A DNA stretch of 64,000 nucleotides, taken from contig BSNO01000003.1 of NCBI GenBank assembly GCA_030160035.1, forward strand, positions 1,364,001 through 1,428,000. Reading direction: 5' to 3'. Shown here in pieces: positions 56,825-64,000 of this stretch (within the stretch, counting starts at the first letter, position 1; every line of letters begins with the position of its first letter). The notes below the pieces were generated by a model. That model ran no database searches and was not told the DNA's origin. It saw only the letters and a program-made list of their open reading frames with translations. The stretch is from Rhizobium albus (GTDB lineage Bacteria; Pseudomonadota; Alphaproteobacteria; Rhizobiales; Rhizobiaceae). Position numbers and translations under genes: made by a program.

Positions 56825-58270
56825 ATGGCCGAAAGCTACGACGTCATCATCATCGGTTCGGGCCCCGGCGGCTACGTCACCGCAATCCGCTCTGCTCAGC
56901 TGGGCTTCAAGACGGCGATCGTCGAGCGCGAGCATCTGGGCGGCATCTGCCTGAATTGGGGCTGCATCCCGACCAAGGCGCTTCTGCGCTCGGCCGAAAT
57001 CCTCGATCACGCCAACCACGCCAAGGATTACGGCCTGACGCTGGAAGGCAAGATGACCGCCAAGGTGGAGGACGTGGTCAAGCGCTCCCGTGGCGTCTCG
57101 CTGCGTCTCAATGGCGGCGTCGGCTTCCTGATGAAGAAGAACAAGATCGACGTCATCTGGGGCGAAGCCGAACTGACAAAGCCCGGCGAGATCAAGGTCT
57201 CGGCGATGAAGAAGAAGCCAGTCGAGCCTCAGCCGCCGGTGCCCAAGGGCACGAAGGGTGAGGGGACCTACACCGCCAAGCACATCATCCTGGCGACCGG
57301 CGCACGGCCCCGCACGCTGCCCGGCATCGAGCCTGACGGCAAGCTGATCTGGACCTATTTCGAGGCCATGGTGCCGCAGGAGATGCCGAAATCGTTGCTG
57401 GTCATGGGCTCTGGCGCCATCGGCATCGAATTCGCATCATTCTACCGGTCGATGGGCGTCGACGTCACTGTCGTCGAATTGATGCCGAATATCATGCCGG
57501 TGGAGGATGTGGAGATTTCGGCCATAGCCCGCAAGGCGCTCGAAAAGCGCGGCATGAAGATTATCACCGAGGCGAAGGTCAGCAAGGTCGACAAGGCTGC
57601 CAATTCGGTCACGGCCCATATCGAGACCAAGGATGGCAAAACCCAGACGATCACCGCCGACCGTCTCATCTCGGCCGTTGGTGTTCAGGGCAACATCGAA
57701 AATCTCGGGCTCGAAAAGCTTGGCGTGAAGACCGACCGCGGCTGCGTGGTCACCGACGGCTACGGCAAGACCAATGTCGCCGGGCTATATGCGATCGGAG
57801 ACGTTGCAGGGCCGCCGATGCTCGCCCATAAGGCCGAGCATGAAGGCGTGATCTGCATCGAGAAGATCGCGGGCGTCCCAGGCGTGCATGCCATGGACAA
57901 GAACAAGATTCCGGGTTGCACCTATTGCCACCCGCAGGTTGCGTCGGTCGGCCTGACGGAAGCCAAGGCCAAGGAAGCCGGTCGCGATGTCCGCGTCGGT
58001 CGCTTCCAGTTCGCGGCCAACGGCAAGGCGATTGCGCTCGGTGAAGACAATGGGCTGATCAAGACGATCTTCGACAAGAAGACCGGCGAACTTCTCGGTG
58101 CCCATATGGTCGGTGCGGAAGTGACGGAGCTCATCCAGGGTTTTGTGGTCGCCATGAACCTTGAGACCACCGAAGAGGATCTCATGCACACGATCTTCCC
58201 GCATCCGACGCTGTCGGAAATGATGAAGGAAAGCGTGCTCGACGCCTATGGCCGTGTTTTAAACGCCTGA
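56825..58270 (+). CDS. lpd: Dihydrolipoamide dehydrogenase (E3)
   Basis: Reoxidises the lipoyl groups of PDH with NAD. 481 aa flavoprotein. Seen: the FAD motif DVIIIGSGPGGYVTAIRSAQ, the redox-active disulfide GGICLNWGCIPTKALL, the NAD motif LLVMGSGAIGIEFASFYRSM, the second FAD motif GLYAIGDVAGPPMLAHKAEH and the C-terminal catalytic His in IFPHPTLSEMM. A Lys/Pro-rich insert near 120-142 is normal for the alphaproteobacterial PDH-type E3. The leader carries the structured repeat. Confidence 0.96.
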   Translation: MAESYDVIIIGSGPGGYVTAIRSAQLGFKTAIVEREHLGGICLNWGCIPTKALLRSAEILDHANHAKDYGLTLEGKMTAKVEDVVKRSRGVSLRLNGGVGFLMKKNKIDVIWGEAELTKPGEIKVSAMKKKPVEPQPPVPKGTKGEGTYTAKHIILATGARPRTLPGIEPDGKLIWTYFEAMVPQEMPKSLLVMGSGAIGIEFASFYRSMGVDVTVVELMPNIMPVEDVEISAIARKALEKRGMKIITEAKVSKVDKAANSVTAHIETKDGKTQTITADRLISAVGVQGNIENLGLEKLGVKTDRGCVVTDGYGKTNVAGLYAIGDVAGPPMLAHKAEHEGVICIEKIAGVPGVHAMDKNKIPGCTYCHPQVASVGLTEAKAKEAGRDVRVGRFQFAANGKAIALGEDNGLIKTIFDKKTGELLGAHMVGAEVTELIQGFVVAMNLETTEEDLMHTIFPHPTLSEMMKESVLDAYGRVLNA

Positions 58271-58309
58271 TCCACGTCTGCCGGTCCATCAGCAAATTCG
58301 AAGACACCG

Positions 58310-58335
58310 GGAACCGCGAGGGCCTTTGTAACGTT
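58310..58335 (+). promoter_or_regulatory. EcfG (general stress sigma factor) promoter
   Basis: GGAAC (58310-58314), 17 bases, CGTT (58332-58335): exact match to the EcfG/RpoE2 consensus GGAAC-N16/17-CGTT, about 40 bp before the GlsB-type gene and in the right orientation. Confidence 0.75.
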
Positions 58336-58375
58336 TTAAGCCCGACTTCTAATTGATGGAAAAGGAGATGGGGTC

Positions 58376-58630
58376 ATGGATCTGAACGGCATGGGACTGC
58401 TGGGCGCAATTATCGTCGGCGGCATCGCGGGTTGGCTCGCGGAAAAGTTCATGAAGAGCAATCACGGCGTCTTCATGAATATCATTCTCGGCATCATCGG
58501 TGCCGCGCTGCTGAACTTCCTGCTGAGCGTACTCGGCATCTACACCGGCACCGGCGTTCTGATCTACTTGATCGTTGGCTTCATCGGCGCTTGCATCCTG
58601 ATCGCTCTCGGTCGCGCCATCAGGCGATAA
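58376..58630 (+). CDS. GlsB/YeaQ/YmgE-family membrane protein
   Basis: 84 aa with three short membrane helices. Typical glycine-rich pattern: GLLGAIIVGGIAGWLAEKFM, NIILGIIGAALLNFLL and LIYLIVGFIGACILIALGRA. The common label transglycosylase-associated protein is historical; members are small stress-induced membrane proteins of unknown mechanism. The exact EcfG-type promoter directly upstream supports general-stress control. GGAG precedes the ATG; a strong terminator follows. Confidence 0.92.
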   Translation: MDLNGMGLLGAIIVGGIAGWLAEKFMKSNHGVFMNIILGIIGAALLNFLLSVLGIYTGTGVLIYLIVGFIGACILIALGRAIRR

Positions 58631-58655
58631 TCGATCGCAAGCAATGCTTTGAGAC

Positions 58656-58690
58656 AAGGCCGCCATGCAGATGGCGGCCTTACTTTTTTC
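58656..58690 (+). terminator. Rho-independent terminator after the GlsB-type gene
   Basis: Perfect 11-bp stem AAGGCCGCCAT / ATGGCGGCCTT (58656-58666, 58671-58681), GCAG loop, then TACTTTTTT. It isolates the stress gene from lipA. Confidence 0.95.
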
Positions 58691-58754
58691 TCGTCGACCG
58701 ACTATAACCGCTCCATCTAATTCATCGCGCGCCAAACCGCGTTCTGGAGCATTC

Positions 58755-59723
58755 ATGGTTACAGTGCTGGACACCATCGCCGAAGCAAAGCAGCGTCCGC
58801 GGCACCCGGAAAAGGCGCATCGGCCGGATACGGAAATCGCCCGCAAGCCGGAATGGATCCGCGTCAAGGCGCCCACTTCCCAAGGATATCGCGAAACGCG
58901 CGAATTGGTGAAGTCGCACAACCTGGTCACGGTCTGCGAAGAGGCCGGCTGTCCCAATATCGGCGAATGCTGGGACAAGAAGCACGCGACGTTCATGATC
59001 ATGGGCGAGATCTGCACCCGTGCCTGCGCGTTCTGCAACGTCGCGACCGGCATGCCGAATGCGCTCGATCCCCATGAGCCGGAAAATGTCGGTCTTGCCG
59101 TCGCGAAGATGGGCCTGAACCACGTGGTGATCACGTCGGTCGATCGCGACGATCTTGCAGATGGCGGCGCCCAGCATTTCGTCGAGGTGATCCACGCAAT
59201 TCGGCGTCACGCGCACGGAACGACGATCGAGATTCTTACGCCGGATTTCCTGCGCAAGCCGGGTGCCCTGGAAGCTGTGGTCGCGGCGCGGCCCGATGTC
59301 TTCAACCACAATCTGGAGACCGTTGCCTCGAACTATCTGACGGTCAGACCGGGTGCCCGCTATTTCCACTCGATCCGCCTGCTGCAACGGGTGAAGGAAC
59401 TCGACCCAACGATCTTCACCAAGTCCGGCATCATGGTGGGTCTCGGCGAAGAACGGAACGAAGTGCTGCAGTTGATGGACGATCTGCGCACCGCCGATGT
59501 CGATTTCATCACCATCGGCCAGTATCTGCAGCCGAGCCGAAAGCATCATCGGGTCGTCAGCTTCGTGACGCCGGACGAATTCAAGTCCTATGAGACCGTC
59601 GCCTATTCAAAGGGCTTCCTGATGGTGTCGGCCAGCCCGCTGACCCGTTCCTCGCATCATGCGGGCGACGATTTTGCCCGGCTTCGTGCAGCGCGCGAAA
59701 AGAAGCTCGCGCTGGCATCCTGA
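58755..59723 (+). CDS. lipA: Lipoyl synthase
   Basis: Radical SAM enzyme that inserts two sulfurs into octanoyl chains, making the lipoyl groups carried by PdhB and PdhC encoded just upstream. 322 aa. The auxiliary cluster is [12 protein letters not shown], the radical SAM cluster is [10 protein letters not shown] (CxxxCxxC), and the C-terminal serine ligand lies in [12 protein letters not shown]. Also [16 protein letters not shown]. The ATG at 58755 has TGGAG upstream; the frame is open to 58665 through the terminator. Confidence 0.97.
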   Translation: MVTVLDTIAEAKQRPRHPEKAHRPDTEIARKPEWIRVKAPTSQGYRETRELVKSHNLVTVCEEAGCPNIGECWDKKHATFMIMGEICTRACAFCNVATGMPNALDPHEPENVGLAVAKMGLNHVVITSVDRDDLADGGAQHFVEVIHAIRRHAHGTTIEILTPDFLRKPGALEAVVAARPDVFNHNLETVASNYLTVRPGARYFHSIRLLQRVKELDPTIFTKSGIMVGLGEERNEVLQLMDDLRTADVDFITIGQYLQPSRKHHRVVSFVTPDEFKSYETVAYSKGFLMVSASPLTRSSHHAGDDFARLRAAREKKLALAS

Positions 59724-59835
59724 ACGCGCTCTCGACGCCGTGTCGGCCTTTCCGGGTCGACATGGCGCGATGAGCTCTTATCTATGGGAAAATCGTCTTT
59801 TCCTGAAGCGGCACTGCCGCCAACCGCCGTGATTT

Positions 59836-60303
59836 ATGCCTCAGTTCGAAACAACCCGCCACGTGAACCACTCCGCAAGCGACATGTTCGCACTCGTTGC
59901 CGATGTCGAGCGCTATCCCGAATTCCTGCCGCTTTGCGAAAGCCTCACAGTGCGCTCGCGCAAGGAGGGCGAGGACGGCAAGGAGCTGCTCGTTGCCGAC
60001 ATGGCGGTAGGCTATAAGGCCATTCGCGAGACGTTTGCGAGCCAGGTCGTCTTGCGCCCGGCCGAAAATCGCATCGACGTGAAGTATATCGACGGCCCGT
60101 TCCGGTATCTCGACAACCGCTGGACGTTTGAGGACAAAGGCCAGGACAACTGCGCCGTGCACTTCTTCATCGACTACCAGTTCCGCAACCGCATGCTGGG
60201 CATGCTGATGGGTACAATGTTCGATCGCGCCTTCCGCACATTTGCAGAAGCATTCGAGCGCCGGGCCGACGAGATTTACGGCCGGCGCAAGCAGACGGGC
60301 TGA
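59836..60303 (+). CDS. Coq10/RatA-like START-domain protein
   Basis: 155 aa, one START-like domain: FETTRHVNHSASDMFALVAD, VERYPEFLPLCESLTV, IRETFASQVVLRP, DGPFRYLDNRWTFE and NRMLGMLMGTMFDRAF. Homologues are annotated either as ubiquinone-binding Coq10 or as RatA, an E. coli ribosome-association toxin. In alphaproteobacteria next to lipA, a coenzyme Q chaperone role is the better guess. There is no RatB-like partner, so the toxin label is not supported. Confidence 0.87.
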   Translation: MPQFETTRHVNHSASDMFALVADVERYPEFLPLCESLTVRSRKEGEDGKELLVADMAVGYKAIRETFASQVVLRPAENRIDVKYIDGPFRYLDNRWTFEDKGQDNCAVHFFIDYQFRNRMLGMLMGTMFDRAFRTFAEAFERRADEIYGRRKQTG

Positions 60304-60315
60304 TCTTTCAAGCGG

Positions 60316-60744
60316 TCAGAGCGCTGCGCGGATCTTCTCCGCATTGGCTTTCAGGACGTCCGGATCTTCCATGGTTCCCGTGTGCGGCTTCAGCGCAACG
60401 CCGTCGAAGCGGGGGATTACGTGGACATGAAGATGGAAAACCACCTGGCCGCCGGCGCTCTCGTTGAACTGCTGAATGGTCACGCCATCCGCATTGAAGG
60501 CCGTTTTCACGGCGCGGGCCAGCTTCTGCACGGTGGCCATCACATGCGAGAGATCGTTGGGCTCGACATCCAGAATGTTGCGTGACGGAGCCTTGGGCAG
60601 GACGAGGCAGTGGCCGTCACCGCGCGGCATGATGTCCATGAAGGCAAGCGTGTGCTCGTCCTCGTAGACGCGATGGGCCGGCAGTTCGCCGCGCAGGATC
60701 TTGGCGAAGATGTTGGCGTCGTCATAAGCCGCAGGCGTGGTCAT
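60316..60744 (-). CDS. HIT-family protein
   Basis: 142 aa. Histidine-triad nucleotide hydrolase family: FAKILRGELPAHRVYEDEHT at the start, LVLPKAPSRNILDVEP and the triad region GGQVVFHLHVHVIPRF (HxHxH). Such proteins cleave adenosine phosphoramidates. The ATG at 60744 has GGAG upstream. Convergent with the Coq10-like gene, only 12 bp between stops. Confidence 0.92.
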   Translation of the reverse strand: MTTPAAYDDANIFAKILRGELPAHRVYEDEHTLAFMDIMPRGDGHCLVLPKAPSRNILDVEPNDLSHVMATVQKLARAVKTAFNADGVTIQQFNESAGGQVVFHLHVHVIPRFDGVALKPHTGTMEDPDVLKANAEKIRAAL

Positions 60745-60838
60745 TGTCAGGTCTCCGTAGGTTGCGTCCATGTGCGGAATTGTCGGCCGGCCCGTCAAGT
60801 CTCAGCCTTTGCAGCGCCCGGAAATGCCGATCAGGACT

Positions 60839-61168
60839 TCAGTGCCCGACCGTCCGCGAAAAGAGATTGACGATCAGAACACCGGCGATGATCAGCGCAA
60901 GACCGATCACGGCCGGAAGATCGAGCCGCTGCCCGAACGCGAAATAGCCGATCGCCGCAATCAGCACGATGCCTGTGCCGGACCACAGCGCATAGACGAT
61001 CCCGACGGGCATCGTCTTCAGCGTCAGCGACAGGAAAAAGAACGCGATGCTGTAACCGCCGATGGTCACGAGCGAAGGCCACAGCCGCGTGAAGCCTTCC
61101 GACAGCTTGAGCGCGGACGTGGCAATCACCTCGAAGATGACGGCGACGACGAGGTAGACGTAAACCAT
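60839..61168 (-). CDS. Small multidrug resistance (SMR) family transporter
   Basis: 109 aa, four helices. The essential membrane Glu13 is in VAVIFEVIATSALKLSEGFT; also FFFLSLTLKTMPVGIVYALW, SGTGIVLIAAIGY and FGQRLDLPAVIGLALIIAGV. It resembles EmrE/SugE-type proteins that export quaternary cations or guanidinium; the subtype cannot be set from sequence alone. Confidence 0.93.
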   Translation of the reverse strand: MVYVYLVVAVIFEVIATSALKLSEGFTRLWPSLVTIGGYSIAFFFLSLTLKTMPVGIVYALWSGTGIVLIAAIGYFAFGQRLDLPAVIGLALIIAGVLIVNLFSRTVGH

Positions 61169-61236
61169 GGGGCTGCTTTCGGGCGCGTGGGGCGACGGGT
61201 CTCCCGTCTAGCCCGTCGGGCGGGCGAAAGCGAGCG

Positions 61237-62445
61237 TCATGCCTTCTTGAAGGGCCCGTGTTCGGTGAGGATCGCGCCGATCTGGTCGACTTCGCGGCGT
61301 TCCTGCTCGAGATAGTCGGCAACCGCACGCTTCAGCCCCGGATGGGCAATGTAATGGGCGGAGTGGGTCGTAACCGGCAGATAGCCGCGTGCGAGCTTGT
61401 GTTCCCCTTGCGCGCCGGCTTCGACGCGAGGCAGGCCGCGTTCGATCGCGAAATTAATGGCCTGATGGTAGCAGACCTCGAAATGCAGAAAGGGATGATC
61501 CTCGATGCAACCCCAGTGCCTGCCGAAGACGCAGTCGTCGCCGATGAAGTTGATCGCACCGGCGATGTATCGTCCCTCTCGCTTGGCCATCACAAGCAGG
61601 ATGTCGTCTGCCATCGTTTCGCCGATCAGGCTGAAGAAGGCACGGTTGAGATAGGGCCGGCCCCATTTGCGTGCGCCGGTATCGATATAGAAGCCGTAGA
61701 ACGCATCCCATTGCGCTTCAGTGATCGATGCGCCCGTGAGGCGCTCGATTGAGATGCCGTTTTCCACGGCCTGCTGCCGTTCGCGCCTGAGCGCCTTGCG
61801 TTTGCGTGACGCCAGCGTGGTGAGGAAATCGTCGTAGCTGGCATAGGATTCGTTGTGGAAATGAAACTGCTGGTCGGTCCGGTGCAGAAAGCCGGTCTCC
61901 TCGAAGATCGGCATCTCGCCTTCTGGAATGAAGGTAATGTGCGCCGATGAGATCCCGAGCCGGTCCGTCAGGGCGATGAGACCCTGCGCCAGTGCGGTCT
62001 GCACGATCGGCCGACGCGTATCGGCAGGCGCCAGAAGACGAGGACCTGTCGCAGGCGTGAAGGGGATCGAAGCCTGCAGCTTGGGATAATATTCACCGCC
62101 GGCACGCTCGAATGCATCCGCCCAGCCGTGATCGAAGACATATTCACCCTGGCTGTGGCTCTTGAGGTAAGCCGGCACGGCGCCGCAAAGTGTGCCGTCC
62201 GGGTCCTTCAGCATCAAATGGCGCGGCAGCCAACCTGTCTTGGCGGCGACTGAGCCGGATCGTTCGAGCGCGGACAGGAAGTCGTAAGAGAGAAACGGAT
62301 TGTAGGGAATGGTCGCTATCGCGCTGGCCCGCGTCGTTCCGGCGAGCTTGTCCCAGCTTGAGCGCTCGATGTCGGCCATCGACGACGCCACTTCGATCGT
62401 GAACTCGATCTGGCCGCGATCTTCAGCAGCGTCTCCGGCAGTCAT
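61237..62445 (-). CDS. FemAB-like / GNAT-fold acyltransferase family (DUF482)
   Basis: 402 aa. Family features: WDKLAGTTRASAIATIPYNP with FLSYDFLSALERSGSVAAKT, then LCGAVPAYLKSHSQGEYVFD, a tandem GNAT-like fold, and the end EAGAQGEHKLARGYLPVTTH. Annotated elsewhere as peptidogalycan biosynthesis or N-acetyltransferase; no substrate is proven. The ATG at 62445 is preferred because GGGGA lies six bases before it; an ATG at 62457 lacks a ribosome-binding site. Confidence 0.88.
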   Translation of the reverse strand: MTAGDAAEDRGQIEFTIEVASSMADIERSSWDKLAGTTRASAIATIPYNPFLSYDFLSALERSGSVAAKTGWLPRHLMLKDPDGTLCGAVPAYLKSHSQGEYVFDHGWADAFERAGGEYYPKLQASIPFTPATGPRLLAPADTRRPIVQTALAQGLIALTDRLGISSAHITFIPEGEMPIFEETGFLHRTDQQFHFHNESYASYDDFLTTLASRKRKALRRERQQAVENGISIERLTGASITEAQWDAFYGFYIDTGARKWGRPYLNRAFFSLIGETMADDILLVMAKREGRYIAGAINFIGDDCVFGRHWGCIEDHPFLHFEVCYHQAINFAIERGLPRVEAGAQGEHKLARGYLPVTTHSAHYIAHPGLKRAVADYLEQERREVDQIGAILTEHGPFKKA

Positions 62446-62508
62446 CGCATTCCCCATATTCGCACGTGCGAGAAAGGTAGTGCGCCGCCTGGAGATTTTA
62501 AGGCCTGC

Positions 62509-63240
62509 CTAGCTTGGCGATGACGCCACGCTGCGCGGATCGAAACCCTCGAAGGTGATCTGATCCGCATGGCGCATGCTGTGATGAAGCGCCGCTTCGT
62601 CGCGCACCGTCCAGGTGATGACCGGCTTGCCGCTTTCCCGCACGCCATCGATGAACGGGTTCGGCAGATGGAACGCGCAATAGGATACGAAATCGAGCCC
62701 AAGCCGCATCGCATCCTCGTGCCGTTGCAGGTCTTCGGTTCGCTGGCCTTCGGCTGTCAGGCCAAGCGGGTAGGGGCATTCGAGCGCCTTCAGATCCCGG
62801 AGAAGCCAGTGGTCGAACGACATAAGGGCGACTGGTCCGTCGTAGCCTTCGAGGTCTTCGAGAACCGCTCCGGCGAAATCGTCGTCGTCACCTTCGCAGC
62901 CTTTCAGCTCCACGACGAGCGGAACACGTCCGGCGACAAGCGCCAGCAACTGCTTGAACGTCGGGATCCGCTCCCTTGTGCCCCCCACGGTCAAGAGCGC
63001 CAGCTCCGTCGAAAGCCTGTCGCGGGTCCGCCCGGGCAGGCTGCAAAGCCGCTCCAGCGTATCGTCATGAAAAACGACCGGAACGCCGTCTGCGGCGAGA
63101 TGGAGGTCGCACTCGATGGCAAAGCCGGCCTCCACCGCCCGCTCGAATGCGGCAAGCGTATTTTCCCAGACGGTGCGGTTGAGGTCGTGATAGCCGCGAT
63201 GGGCGATGGGATGTTCAGTCAGCCAGGCAAGCGTCTGCAT
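62509..63240 (-). CDS. Glycerophosphodiester phosphodiesterase family protein
   Basis: 243 aa TIM barrel. Seen: IAHRGYHDLNRTVWENT (first catalytic His), FAIECDLHLAADGVPVVFHD (metal-binding Glu-x-Asp and second His) and PLVVELKG (metal Glu). No signal peptide, so it is probably cytoplasmic. It may release glycerol-3-phosphate from phospholipid head groups. Same strand as the RidA and FemAB-like genes, with short gaps. Confidence 0.92.
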   Translation of the reverse strand: MQTLAWLTEHPIAHRGYHDLNRTVWENTLAAFERAVEAGFAIECDLHLAADGVPVVFHDDTLERLCSLPGRTRDRLSTELALLTVGGTRERIPTFKQLLALVAGRVPLVVELKGCEGDDDDFAGAVLEDLEGYDGPVALMSFDHWLLRDLKALECPYPLGLTAEGQRTEDLQRHEDAMRLGLDFVSYCAFHLPNPFIDGVRESGKPVITWTVRDEAALHHSMRHADQITFEGFDPRSVASSPS

Positions 63241-63270
63241 TGGTGTTCTGCGGCTCGTCGTTGAGAGAAA

Positions 63271-63738
63271 TCAGGCGATCTGGAAGATGGCGTCGACCTC
63301 GACGGCCGCATTGAGCGGCAGCGAGGCCGTGCCGACCGCGGCACGCGCGTGCTTGCCCTTGTCTCCGAGGATTGCTGCAAAAAGATCGGACGCGCCGTTG
63401 ACGACGAGGTGCTGCTCGACGAAGTCCGGCGTCGAAGCGACATAGCCCGTAATCCGAATTAGCTGCACGATCCGCTCCAGATCACCACCGAGCGCCGACT
63501 TTGCCTGTGCCAGAACGTTGATGGCGCAAAGCTCGGCTGCCGCCTGGCCCGCCAGCACCTTGTGATCGTGGCCGAGATGGCCCGTATAGGCGAGATGCCC
63601 GTTCTCCAGGGGCAGTTGGCCGGAAATGTAGAGCATGTCTCCAGCGATCACCCAAGCGACGTAATTGGCAGCTGGAGCAGCCGCCTGCGGAAGATCGATC
63701 CCGCGTTCGGCAAGTCGCTCGGCAATCGTGTTGGCCAT
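63271..63738 (-). CDS. RidA-family protein
   Basis: 155 aa. YjgF/RidA fold: YVAWVIAGDMLYISGQLPLE, TGHLGHDHKVLAGQAAAELC, and the substrate-pocket Arg in IRITGYVASTPDF; the end is SLPLNAAVEVDAIFQIA. Classical RidA deaminates reactive enamines made by PLP enzymes, but this longer subgroup is not the archetype and its role is uncertain. Divergent from eipB. Confidence 0.92.
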   Translation of the reverse strand: MANTIAERLAERGIDLPQAAAPAANYVAWVIAGDMLYISGQLPLENGHLAYTGHLGHDHKVLAGQAAAELCAINVLAQAKSALGGDLERIVQLIRITGYVASTPDFVEQHLVVNGASDLFAAILGDKGKHARAAVGTASLPLNAAVEVDAIFQIA

Positions 63739-63853
63739 GAAGATACACCCGTTTTTCTGCGCCTAAGATGTCTTATCGGGGCACGGCGTCAAGCGCCTCG
63801 CTTTTGCCCCGAGGCATCCTGTAACATGTGTCAGGTTTTGCTAGGAGACATGA

Positions 63854-64000
63854 ATGTTGGGATTTGCCGGTCGTATGGCATTTGGATCAGCTGCGGCACT
63901 CGCGGGGCTGCTTTCAACCACTGCGCTCAGCATGGCGCAGCCGGCAGGCGCCGCAGCGCTCGTTCCGCATCGCGCCGTCTATGATCTGGAACTCGCCAAT
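63854..64000 (+). CDS. eipB: EipB-like (DUF1849) periplasmic protein, N-terminal part
   Basis: Only 49 codons are present before the window ends. AGGAG lies six bases upstream of the ATG. A signal peptide (MLGFAGRMAFGSAAALAGLL, ending near AQPAGA) is followed by ALVPHRAVYDLELAN, the conserved start of the DUF1849/EipB domain. EipB in Brucella is a periplasmic beta-spiral protein needed for envelope integrity. The call rests on this short stretch and the RidA neighbour. Confidence 0.7.
   Translation, partial: MLGFAGRMAFGSAAALAGLLSTTALSMAQPAGAAALVPHRAVYDLELAN

Noticed and set aside
59836-60303. RatA toxin of a toxin-antitoxin system
   Set aside because: The family also contains Coq10; no RatB-like partner is adjacent, and the lipA neighbourhood fits a housekeeping role.

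Overview
The window is GC-rich, densely coded chromosomal DNA from an alphaproteobacterium, very probably of the order Hyphomicrobiales (Rhizobiales). The support is gene content and order typical of Rhizobium, Sinorhizobium, Brucella and Mesorhizobium: aapJQMP, a pyruvate dehydrogenase operon with lipoyl domains on both PdhB and PdhC, a direct-repeat GTTC-N7-GTTC SOS box, the cysE-DUF3126 pair, and DUF992, EipB (DUF1849), zf-CHCC and BTLCP proteins. The family cannot be fixed from this window. I see no tRNA or rRNA gene, insertion sequence, prophage, CRISPR array or defence island. This is core chromosome, and the notable signals are small ones: recoding, repeats, promoters and a micro-gene.

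Layout. 0-6.2 kb: start of rne (minus), then the wall amidase, PBP1a and prfB, the last with a classical +1 programmed frameshift. 6.2-18.3 kb: two small exported proteins, MarC, gltA, gltX, comEC, lexA and the minus-strand run trpD-trpC-moaC-moeA. 18.3-27.9 kb: PpiD-like foldase, tpiA, secG, pyrG, a glyoxalase-like protein, kdsA, a DUF992 protein, eno, ftsB. 28-41.6 kb: a lytic-transglycosylase lipoprotein, an unlisted 28-codon ORF, metC, the aapJQMP amino-acid ABC transporter, a flavin monooxygenase, a zinc-finger protein, two alpha/beta hydrolases, cysE, DUF3126, an anchored protein of unknown function, a gamma-carbonic-anhydrase-like protein, a BTLCP protease. 41.9-51.7 kb: PilZ, rhomboid, CBS, a PepSY/response-regulator/histidine-kinase operon divergent from a multi-PepSY protein, and a TAXI-TRAP transporter with DUF1850. 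52-64 kb: pdhA-pdhB-pdhC-SGNH hydrolase-lpd, a GlsB-type stress protein, lipA, a Coq10/RatA-like protein, HIT, SMR, FemAB-like, GDPD and RidA proteins, and the start of eipB.

Functional links. eno, the PDH complex, lipA (which makes the lipoyl cofactor on PdhB and PdhC) and gltA carry carbon from glycolysis into the TCA cycle. The amidase, PBP1a, lytic transglycosylase, ftsB, kdsA and eipB serve the envelope and division. trpD-trpC-moaC-moeA is a tight minus-strand run joining tryptophan and molybdopterin synthesis.

Strongest non-gene observations: a two-copy structured repeat (after kdsA and inside the pdh operon) whose second stem shows four compensatory base-pair changes and which supplies the stop codon of both upstream genes; a different palindromic element inserted in frame in the PdhC linker; the prfB frameshift site; a GGAAC-N17-CGTT general-stress promoter before the GlsB gene; a TTAA-N7-TTAAC CtrA-type box; and the 28-codon ORF with a strong ribosome-binding site.
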